From contig JAIXTU010000167.1 in NCBI GenBank assembly GCA_027483785.1, positions 1 through 5,796 on the forward strand: a stretch of DNA of 5,796 bases, in the 5' to 3' direction. A model generated the notes under the pieces. That model searched no databases. It was given only the letters and a program-made list of their open reading frames with translations, and was not told the DNA's origin. This document shows positions 1-5,796 of this stretch, piece after piece. The position numbers were made by a program, and so were the translations under genes. Origin of the DNA: Flavobacterium sp. GTDB lineage: Bacteria; Bacteroidota; Bacteroidia; Flavobacteriales; Flavobacteriaceae. How positions within the stretch are numbered: position 1 is the first letter of the stretch; each line of letters begins with the position of its first letter.

Positions 1-1175
1 AACGCTTCCACACCGACGAACCGTTTGTTGATGCAAATCTCGTCACTACAGGAGGTTCGGGTTTCGGCCTGATGAATATCATCGTGGGTGTAGAACGTCA
101 ATTCATCACCCGCGAACAAGCAATCGAACGACTCGAAACCGCACTTAGCTTTCTTGAAAATGCCGATCGCTATTACGGTGCTTGGCCACATTGGATGAAC
201 GGCACTAACGGAAATACCATCCCTTTTGGAGCAAACGACGATGGCGGTGATTTGGTAGAAACCGCTTTTTTATGTCAAAGTTTAATTTGCTTGCGCGAAT
301 ACTTTAAAACAGGTAACGAACGTGAACAAGCCTTAGCCGCAAAAGCAGATGCGCTGTGGAAAGGTGTCGATTGGACTTGGTATACCAAGGGCGAACAAGC
401 ACTGTACTGGCACTGGTCGCCAAACAACGGTTGGATTATGAATTTCAAATTAGAAGGTTACAACGAGTGTTTGATAACCTATATTTTGGCAGCTTCATCG
501 CCTACACATCCGGTTGCTCCCGACGCGTACCATCAAGGCTGGGCTCGAAGCGGCGGAATTGTCAGTACACAAAGCGCCTACGAACTTCCAATCGTACTAA
601 AACACAACGGAGCTCAAACGGTTGGACCTATGTTTTGGGCACATTATTCTTTCTTAGCACTCGATCCGCGAGGTTTAAACGACCAATATGCAAATTACTG
701 GACGCTGACAAAAAATCATGCACAAATCATGTACAACTACTGCGTGGCGAATCAGATTGGCTGGATTGGATACGGTGAAAATTGCTGGGGATTAACAGCG
801 AGCTACACACGAAATCCGAACGGAACGGTAGGCTACACAGATCACAAACCTGGTAACGATCGTGGCGTCATTACACCAACAGCCGCTTTGTCATCTTTTC
901 CCTACACGCCACAGGAATCTATGAAAGCGCTTCGCTTTTTCTACGAAGATCCAAGCTGGGGACCTCGCTTAATAGGTGCCGCCGGACCTTACGATGCCTT
1001 TTCTCCGCACCACAACTGGGTTACGCCACGCTATTTAGCTATCGACCAGGGAACTATAGCTCCGATGATTGAAAATTACAGAACCGGATTGTTATGGAGT
1101 TTATTCATGCAAGCACCTGAAATCCGACAAGGATTGCAAAAACTTGGCTTTTCTTCAACACAGCATGCCATCTAA
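1..1175 (+). CDS. GH144-like (PF10091 'glucoamylase') beta-1,2-glucanase/sophorohydrolase, 5'-truncated by the window edge
   Basis: This is the C-terminal 390 residues of a glycoside hydrolase of the PF10091 type, an (alpha/alpha)6-barrel family. The frame is open from base 3 and ends with TAA at 1173-1175. The ATG at 72 is internal: the codons before it encode the conserved family stretch GGSGFGLMNIIVGVER, so the true start lies upstream. Acidic motif NDDGGDLVE lies at 234-260 and LEGYNE at 450-467. From memory, their Asp (237-239, 249-251) and Glu (258-260, 465-467) codons match, in spacing, the four pocket acids discussed for the Chitinophaga pinensis GH144 endo-beta-1,2-glucanase (D135, D139, E142, E211). 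The C-terminus also carries the family's IENYRTGLLW motif. Known GH144 members are endo-beta-1,2-glucanases or sophorose-releasing exo-enzymes, and the sequence alone does not decide between them. The N-terminal signal is not visible. The last 11 bases overlap the next gene. Confidence is high for the family and moderate for the substrate. Confidence 0.85.
   Translation, partial: RFHTDEPFVDANLVTTGGSGFGLMNIIVGVERQFITREQAIERLETALSFLENADRYYGAWPHWMNGTNGNTIPFGANDDGGDLVETAFLCQSLICLREYFKTGNEREQALAAKADALWKGVDWTWYTKGEQALYWHWSPNNGWIMNFKLEGYNECLITYILAASSPTHPVAPDAYHQGWARSGGIVSTQSAYELPIVLKHNGAQTVGPMFWAHYSFLALDPRGLNDQYANYWTLTKNHAQIMYNYCVANQIGWIGYGENCWGLTASYTRNPNGTVGYTDHKPGNDRGVITPTAALSSFPYTPQESMKALRFFYEDPSWGPRLIGAAGPYDAFSPHHNWVTPRYLAIDQGTIAPMIENYRTGLLWSLFMQAPEIRQGLQKLGFSSTQHAI
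1165..1175 (+). other. 11-bp gene overlap, GH144-like stop / hydrolase start
   Basis: The hydrolase ATG (1165-1167) lies ahead of the GH144-like TAA (1173-1175) in another frame. The 20 bases before the ATG (1145-1164) contain no GGAGG-like motif. Initiation therefore probably depends on ribosomes finishing the upstream gene or on the weak, SD-independent initiation common in Bacteroidota. Confidence 0.75.
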
Positions 1176-1875
1176 ACCTAACATAGCATTCTTATTTTTT
1201 GCGATCGTCTGTGCTCTAAACAGCAGCGGTCAAACCAAATTTGAATCTTTTGTTTGGAAATCAGACGAAACGGTAAGCTACAATTACTACCTTAAAAAAC
1301 CTACTAGTAAAAGCGAGAACAAACCTCTCGTTGTCTATTTACACGGCTCCGGGGAACGTGGTTCGGATATTGAAAAAGTAATTATCAATAGTCCAATCGG
1401 TTATCTCGAACGCCAGTATCCTGATTCCTATATTCTCGCTCCACAATGTCCGAACAATCAGTACTGGAATGCCGAAGCGCTAACCAAACTTGTTGAATTC
1501 GCGGTTGCCAAAAACGCAATCGATAAGCAACAGGTTTTTCTTATCGGAGTTAGTATGGGCGCTTGGGCAAGTTGGAATATACTCATCATTAATCCCGACC
1601 TTTTTACAGCAGCCGCAACCATCTCGGGTTTTGTTGACCGTATTCCTATGTTGGAATTCCAAAAACTTGCAGGTACACCAATCTATATGTACCACGGCAC
1701 CGACGATACCGTAGTTCCGTATTGGTATTCCGAAACCCTCTATCAAAAATTAAAACAAGTTAACCCAACTGTTAAACTTCACAGCGAACCGAATGTCGGA
1801 CACGGCGGTTGGGACAAACTTTTTCAAAACAACGAATTTTACTCTTGGTTATTAAATCAGAAAAAACACAAATAA
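1165..1875 (+). CDS. Secreted alpha/beta hydrolase (esterase / 'predicted peptidase' type, COG4099/dienelactone hydrolase-like)
   Basis: This is a 236-residue protein of the alpha/beta-hydrolase fold. The ATG at 1165 is chosen because it begins a signal peptide (MPSKPNIAFLFFAIVCALNS, then SGQ). The frame also extends upstream to a TTG at 1069, but that stretch lies inside the GH144-like gene and would bury the signal peptide. The fold's landmarks are all present: oxyanion-hole motif YLHGSGERG (residues 58-66), nucleophile elbow GVSMG with Ser130 (codon 1552-1554), the acid motif HGTDDTVVP with Asp181, and catalytic His213 in VGHGGW. Such proteins are often labelled prolyl oligopeptidase-like or phospholipase/carboxylesterase, but the short single-domain form lacks a propeller domain and fits a small esterase better. 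No lipobox is convincing; Cys16 sits in a poor context. It is sandwiched between two glycoside hydrolases with overlapping ends, which suggests a deacylating role on the same substrate. That role is inference. Confidence 0.85.
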   Translation: MPSKPNIAFLFFAIVCALNSSGQTKFESFVWKSDETVSYNYYLKKPTSKSENKPLVVYLHGSGERGSDIEKVIINSPIGYLERQYPDSYILAPQCPNNQYWNAEALTKLVEFAVAKNAIDKQQVFLIGVSMGAWASWNILIINPDLFTAAATISGFVDRIPMLEFQKLAGTPIYMYHGTDDTVVPYWYSETLYQKLKQVNPTVKLHSEPNVGHGGWDKLFQNNEFYSWLLNQKKHK

Positions 1876-1877
1876 TG
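1873..1877 (+). other. TAATG stop-start overlap, hydrolase / GH3
   Basis: The hydrolase TAA and the GH3 ATG share base 1875. The upstream bases are A-rich (aaaaaacacaa) with no Shine-Dalgarno motif. This supports termination-reinitiation coupling and fixes the GH3 start at 1875. Confidence 0.8.
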
Positions 1878-4157
1878 AGTTCTCGTCTACTACTTTTTGC
1901 CTCACTCCTACTTCCACAACTTTTCGTTGCACAATCTAAATCTGCTGCGCCTGCAACAAAATCAGAGTTTGTGGAAAATCTGCTCAATCAAATGACTATC
2001 GACGAAAAAATCGGTCAACTTAACCTTCCAAGTGCAGGAGATATCGTAACCGGAGCAGCGCAAAATGCCGACATCGCATCAAAAATCAAAAACGGATTAG
2101 TAGGTGGCTTGTTCAACATAAAATCGGTTGCTAAAATCAAGGAAATTCAAACGATTGCCGTACAGAAATCCAGACTTAAAATTCCGCTTTTATTTGGCAT
2201 GGACGTCATTCATGGCTACGAAACAACCTTCCCGATCCCACTCGGATTATCGGCAACTTTCAACCTAGAGGCCATTGAAAGAAGTGCACGTATTGCTGCT
2301 ATCGAAGCAAGTGCCGACGGTATAAACTGGACATTCTCGCCGATGGTCGATATTTCGAGAGATCCGCGTTGGGGACGAATTTCAGAAGGCTCTGGCGAAG
2401 ACCCGTACCTCGGTAGTAAAATCGCGGCGGCTATGGTGCGTGGTTATCAAGGAAGCGACTTGCGCGATCCGCGAACCATCCTCGCCTGCGTAAAACACTT
2501 TGCACTTTACGGCGCACCCGAAGCGGGAAGAGAATACAACACGGTCGATATGAGCCGCATTCGAATGTACAACGACTATTTTCCGCCTTACAAAGCTGCA
2601 ATCGACGCAGGTGTTGCAACGGTCATGGCATCTTTTAATGAAGTCGATGGCGTTCCCGCAACTGCCAACAAATGGCTAATGACCGACGTGCTTCGCAAAC
2701 AATGGGGATTCAACGGATTTGTTGTAACCGACTACACTGGAATCAATGAAATGACCGAACACGGAATTGGCAACTTGCAAACCGTTTCAGCGCTCGCTTT
2801 AAAGGCCGGTATTCATATGGATATGGTAGGCGAAGGCTTCATCAGTACATTAAAAAAATCACTTGAGGAAGGAAAAATCACACAAAACGATATCGACCAA
2901 GCCGTTCGGCTCATTTTAAATGCCAAATACGATTTAGGTTTATTCGAAGATCCGTACAAATACTGCAACGAAAAACGAGCTAAAACCGAAATCTTCACAC
3001 CGGAGCATCGTGCTGAAGCAGTGAAAATTGCCGAGGAATCGTTTGTACTTCTAAAAAACAACAATCAAGTTCTTCCACTAAATCCCAAGCAACGCATCGC
3101 ACTTGTGGGGCCGCTTGCAAACAACGCCGTTAACATGGCTGGAACTTGGAGTGTAGCTACCAAACAAGAACGTTCGATTACGCTCATCGACGGGCTACGA
3201 GCATTTTCTAACACCATTAGCTATGCTAAAGGCAGCAATCTCGACCACGATCCAGCCCTTGAAGAACGTGCTACTATGTTTGGTAAATCGCTTAACCGCG
3301 ATAGCCGAACTGCCGAAGAACTTATCAAAGAAGCTATTGAAATTAGTAAAAACGCCGATGTTATCGTAGCAGCTCTAGGAGAATCTGCCGAAATGAGTGG
3401 CGAATCGAGCAGCAGAACTAATTTAGAAATTCCGCTCGCTCAAAAAGAACTACTTCGCGAACTCAAAAAACTAAATAAACCAATTGTCATTGTCCTGTTT
3501 ACAGGGCGTCCTCTAGTTTTGACAGAAGAAAACGAACTCGCCAACACAATACTAAACGTTTGGTTCCCCGGAAGTGAAGCGGGAACTGCCATCGCAAATA
3601 CGCTCTTCGGAAAATCAAATCCTTCAGGTAAACTAACGGCAACTTTTCCTCGAAATGTAGGACAAGTACCTATATATTACGCCGCGAAAAATACCGGTCG
3701 ACCACTCGGAAACAAAGAAGGAAAATTCGAGAAATTTAAATCGAACTACCTCGATGTAAGAAACGAACCTCTTTTTCCCTTTGGTTACGGACTCTCGTAC
3801 AGCACTTTCGAATATAAAAACATCAGCGCAAGCAAAACTACTTTCACAGCAAACGAAAACGTGGAAATCCGCGTAGAAGTAAAAAATACTAGTAATATTA
3901 ACGGCACCGAAGTGGTTCAACTGTACATACGAGATGTCGTGGGCAGCGTTACGCGTCCACTTCGCGAACTTAAAGGATTCCAAAAAATTGCCCTGAAAGC
4001 TGGCGAAACCAAAGCGGTAACGTTCAAAATCACTACTGAAGATCTTAAATTCTACAACAGTGATTTGAATTTTGTAGCCGAACCAGGTACATTCGAAATA
4101 TATGTTGGTGGTAATAGCGATGCTACACTAAAAGTACAAATTGAGTTGTTGCCATGA
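1875..4157 (+). CDS. bglX: Exported GH3 beta-glucosidase, BglX type
   Basis: This is a complete 760-residue GH3 enzyme, close to the length of E. coli BglX. It removes terminal beta-linked glucose from oligosaccharides, probably in the periplasm. The start at 1875 gives a clear signal peptide (MSSRLLLFASLLLPQLFVAQ); an upstream in-frame TTG at 1809 would not. Domain order: a TIM barrel from about residue 30 to 360 with DVIHG (110-114), SRDPRWGR (161-168), GEDPYL (174-179) and substrate-binding KH (207-208). The nucleophile is Asp286 in GFVVTDY (codon 2730-2732). An alpha/beta sandwich follows from about 385 to 595, with the likely acid/base Glu510 in GESSSR (codon 3402-3404). A C-terminal FN3-like domain covers about 650-755 (GTEVVQLYIRD, RPLRELKGF). 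No PA14 insert is seen. Bacteroides thetaiotaomicron BT_3567, a GH3 active on sophorose and beta-1,2-gluco-oligosaccharides, is a plausible functional parallel given the GH144-like neighbour. The exact linkage preference cannot be read from sequence. Confidence 0.93.
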   Translation: MSSRLLLFASLLLPQLFVAQSKSAAPATKSEFVENLLNQMTIDEKIGQLNLPSAGDIVTGAAQNADIASKIKNGLVGGLFNIKSVAKIKEIQTIAVQKSRLKIPLLFGMDVIHGYETTFPIPLGLSATFNLEAIERSARIAAIEASADGINWTFSPMVDISRDPRWGRISEGSGEDPYLGSKIAAAMVRGYQGSDLRDPRTILACVKHFALYGAPEAGREYNTVDMSRIRMYNDYFPPYKAAIDAGVATVMASFNEVDGVPATANKWLMTDVLRKQWGFNGFVVTDYTGINEMTEHGIGNLQTVSALALKAGIHMDMVGEGFISTLKKSLEEGKITQNDIDQAVRLILNAKYDLGLFEDPYKYCNEKRAKTEIFTPEHRAEAVKIAEESFVLLKNNNQVLPLNPKQRIALVGPLANNAVNMAGTWSVATKQERSITLIDGLRAFSNTISYAKGSNLDHDPALEERATMFGKSLNRDSRTAEELIKEAIEISKNADVIVAALGESAEMSGESSSRTNLEIPLAQKELLRELKKLNKPIVIVLFTGRPLVLTEENELANTILNVWFPGSEAGTAIANTLFGKSNPSGKLTATFPRNVGQVPIYYAAKNTGRPLGNKEGKFEKFKSNYLDVRNEPLFPFGYGLSYSTFEYKNISASKTTFTANENVEIRVEVKNTSNINGTEVVQLYIRDVVGSVTRPLRELKGFQKIALKAGETKAVTFKITTEDLKFYNSDLNFVAEPGTFEIYVGGNSDATLKVQIELLP
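4154..4157 (+). other. ATGA start-stop overlap, GH3 / GH43
   Basis: The GH43 ATG (4154-4156) overlaps the GH3 TGA (4155-4157), the classic 4-bp coupling arrangement. A signal peptide directly downstream of this ATG confirms that it is the real start. Confidence 0.85.
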
Positions 4158-5796
4158 TAAATCGTTTAAAATACAGCCTTTTATTTGTAGCACTCTTCCT
4201 TTCATCAACAGGATATGCACAAAACAGAACCTATTGCAATCCGATCAATATCGATTACGGCTACTGCCCTATTCCCGATTTTGTTAAACAAGGGAAACAC
4301 CGTGCCACCGCCGATCCCGTGATCGTTCAAAACAAAGGAACCTTCTATTTGTTTTCCACCAATCAGTGGGGCTATTGGTACAGCGACGATCTATCAAATT
4401 GGACGTTTGTATCGCGTAAATTTCTGCGACCAGAACATAAAGTGTACGACGAACTTTGTGCACCCTCGGTGTCGTTCGTTAACGATACCTTGCTCGTAGT
4501 TGGATCCACACACGGAAAGGAATTCCCCATTTGGATGAGCACCAATCCGAAAAATAACGAATGGAAAGAATTGGTACACAAATCGGAAGCGGGAGCCTGG
4601 GATCCACAAATTTTTTGGGATGCCGACACCGATCAGATTTACGAGTATTTCGGTTCAAGCAATTTGTATCCGTTGTATGGCTTCAAGCTCAATCGCAAAA
4701 CTTTTCAGCCCGAAGGCGAAGCAATTCCGATGATTGCCCTCAACGACGATGAACACGGTTGGGAACGCTTTGGCGAACACAACGACAACACCTTTCTTCA
4801 GCCCTTTCTCGAAGGCGCGTTTATGACAAAACACAACAACAAATACTATTTGCAATACGGCGCTCCCGGAACCGAATTTTCAGGCTACGCAGACGGTGTG
4901 TACGTAGGCAATTCACCCTTGGGTCCGTTTGAATACCAATCGCACAATCCGTTTTCGTACAAGCCCGGCGGATTTGCACGAGGAGCCGGACACGGAGCCA
5001 CATTCCAAGATACAAACCAAAATTATTGGCATACGCCGACCATCGGAATTTGCACCAAAAACAACTTCGAGCGACGTATCGGCATTTGGCCTGCAGGCTT
5101 CGACCGCGATGGCGTCATGTATTGCAATACTGCCTACGGAGATTACCCTACCTACCTACCAAACGTGAAACAAAGCGGAGAATTTACGCGCTGGATGCTG
5201 TTGAATTACAACAAACCCGTTATCGTGAGCTCTACTTTAGGCGGATTGCAACCGAACTTCTCGGTCGACGAAGACATTAAAACCTACTGGTCGGCAAAAA
5301 CCGGAAATGCTGGCGAATACATAATTTCTGATTTGGGACAACGCGCTACCATAAACGCAATTCAAATCAACTACGCTGATCAAGATGTCGAATTTATGGG
5401 CAAATCAACGCCAAAAAACGGACATCAATACCGCTTGTATGTTTCGAACGATGGAAAAAAGTGGACGCTCTTGGTGGATAAATCCAACAACGAAAAAGAC
5501 GTTCCGCACGAATACATTGAGTTGGAAAAATCGGCTACAGCACGTTACGTGAAACTCGAAAACGTGAAAATGCCTACCGGAACGTTCGCGATAAGCGGAT
5601 TTCGCATTTTCGGCAACGGCAATCAAGTAAAACCCACCGAAGTACAAAATTTCGTTGCCTTACGCACACCACCTAAAATAAAAGGTGAACGCAGAAATGT
5701 GTGGTTCAAATGGCAGCAAAACCCAACTGCCGACGGTTACGTAATTTATTTTGGAAAATCGGCCGATAAACTCTACGGTTCAATCATGGTGTACGG
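4154..5796 (+). CDS. Secreted GH43-like glycosidase with F5/8 type C (discoidin/CBM32-like) and FN3-like domains, 3'-truncated by the window edge
   Basis: The frame opens at ATG 4154, inside the GH3 stop (ATGA), and has no stop before the window ends; 547 residues are visible. A signal peptide (MINRLKYSLLFVALFLSSTGYAQ) is followed by a GH43-type five-bladed propeller, about residues 27-345. The three expected carboxylates are present: base Asp54 in ATADPVI (codon 4313-4315), pKa-modulating Asp150 in AWDPQIFWD (4601-4603), and acid Glu220 in FLEGAFM (4811-4813). His280 in GAGHGATF matches the conserved central histidine. Residues 355-488 look like an F5/8 type C domain (NFSVDEDIKTYWSA, YRLYVSNDGKKWTLL, ARYVKLENV, GFRIFG), probably carbohydrate-binding. 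From about 494 an FN3-like domain begins (PTEVQNF, VWFKWQQNPTADGYVIYFGK) and runs off the edge. Characterised GH43 enzymes act mostly on arabinose, xylose or galactose linkages, some subfamilies on galactofuranose; substrate here is unknown. An even Cys28/Cys38 pair near the mature N-terminus could form a disulfide. Fold assignment is strong, specificity open. Confidence 0.85.
   Translation, partial: MINRLKYSLLFVALFLSSTGYAQNRTYCNPINIDYGYCPIPDFVKQGKHRATADPVIVQNKGTFYLFSTNQWGYWYSDDLSNWTFVSRKFLRPEHKVYDELCAPSVSFVNDTLLVVGSTHGKEFPIWMSTNPKNNEWKELVHKSEAGAWDPQIFWDADTDQIYEYFGSSNLYPLYGFKLNRKTFQPEGEAIPMIALNDDEHGWERFGEHNDNTFLQPFLEGAFMTKHNNKYYLQYGAPGTEFSGYADGVYVGNSPLGPFEYQSHNPFSYKPGGFARGAGHGATFQDTNQNYWHTPTIGICTKNNFERRIGIWPAGFDRDGVMYCNTAYGDYPTYLPNVKQSGEFTRWMLLNYNKPVIVSSTLGGLQPNFSVDEDIKTYWSAKTGNAGEYIISDLGQRATINAIQINYADQDVEFMGKSTPKNGHQYRLYVSNDGKKWTLLVDKSNNEKDVPHEYIELEKSATARYVKLENVKMPTGTFAISGFRIFGNGNQVKPTEVQNFVALRTPPKIKGERRNVWFKWQQNPTADGYVIYFGKSADKLYGSIMVY

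Larger units (their letters stand above)
1..5796 (+). other. Polycistronic polysaccharide-degradation gene cluster (interior of an operon)
   Basis: Four same-strand genes are joined by overlaps of 11, 1 and 4 bp, with no non-coding base between them. There is therefore no room for an internal terminator or a dedicated intergenic promoter, and the operon's promoter and end must lie outside the window. Three visible N-termini carry signal peptides; the fourth is off the left edge. The content (GH144-like, esterase-like, GH3, GH43-discoidin) is typical of the enzyme section of a Bacteroidota PUL, although no SusC/SusD pair is visible to prove it. Confidence 0.8.

Noticed and set aside
481..490. 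Possible Bacteroidota -7 promoter element (TAnnTTTG-like, tattttgg)
   Set aside because: It is not an exact match, lies in the middle of a coding sequence, and has no gene start nearby.
356..778. 140-codon plus-strand frame inside the GH144-like gene
   Set aside because: It is out of frame with conserved GH144-like motifs, is Arg/Ser-rich low-quality protein, and has no homology cue.
1069..1164. N-terminal extension of the hydrolase from a TTG
   Set aside because: It would put 32 extra polar residues ahead of a clear signal peptide and overlap the GH144-like C-terminus by over 100 bases; ATG 1165 is better.
1809..1874. N-terminal extension of the GH3 gene from a TTG
   Set aside because: It would hide the signal peptide starting at 1875 and overlap the hydrolase catalytic-His region; the TAATG junction is the natural start.
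3633..3983. 116-codon open frame on the minus strand inside the GH3 gene
   Set aside because: It lies wholly antisense to well-conserved GH3 coding sequence and shows no recognisable domain; it is a shadow frame.
4372..5015. Several overlapping 60-85-codon minus-strand frames
   Set aside because: They are antisense to the continuous GH43 propeller frame whose catalytic residues are intact; no start-site or domain support.
4561..5280. Short plus-strand frames of 63-84 codons
   Set aside because: They are alternative frames within the GH43/discoidin coding sequence and carry no motifs.
1..5796. CRISPR arrays, tRNA/rRNA genes, insertion sequences, long direct or inverted repeats
   Set aside because: None was seen by eye; the whole window is accounted for by four coding frames, and no abrupt composition change was apparent.

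Overview
The window is coding from end to end. It holds four genes on the plus strand and no RNA gene, mobile element or repeat that I can see. It looks like a stretch of a carbohydrate-utilisation locus (PUL type) from a member of the Bacteroidota. The reasons are the family content (a PF10091/GH144-type glucanase, a BglX-like GH3 and a GH43 with a discoidin domain), signal peptides on the three genes whose N-termini are visible, A-rich and Shine-Dalgarno-poor start sites, and moderate GC. Genus cannot be told from the sequence, and no SusC, SusD or regulator lies inside the window.

Layout: (1) 1-1175, the C-terminal part (390 visible residues) of a GH144-like endo-beta-1,2-glucanase or sophorohydrolase, whose 5' end lies upstream of the window. 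(2) 1165-1875, a small secreted alpha/beta hydrolase with an intact Ser-Asp-His triad. (3) 1875-4157, a complete 760-residue exported GH3 beta-glucosidase (bglX type). (4) 4154-5796, a secreted GH43-like five-bladed propeller enzyme followed by an F5/8 type C (discoidin) domain and the start of an FN3-like domain. It is still open at the right edge, with 547 residues visible.

All three junctions overlap (11, 1 and 4 bp), so the genes almost certainly share one transcript and are translationally coupled. The simplest reading is a beta-1,2-glucan (or other beta-glucan) degradation operon. In it the GH144-like enzyme cuts the polymer to short oligosaccharides or sophorose, the GH3 enzyme releases glucose, the hydrolase may remove ester substituents, and the GH43-discoidin protein may trim a side chain or another sugar. 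The GH144 and GH3 roles rest on known families. The roles of the hydrolase and the GH43 protein in this pathway are inference, and they are the most interesting part of the window.
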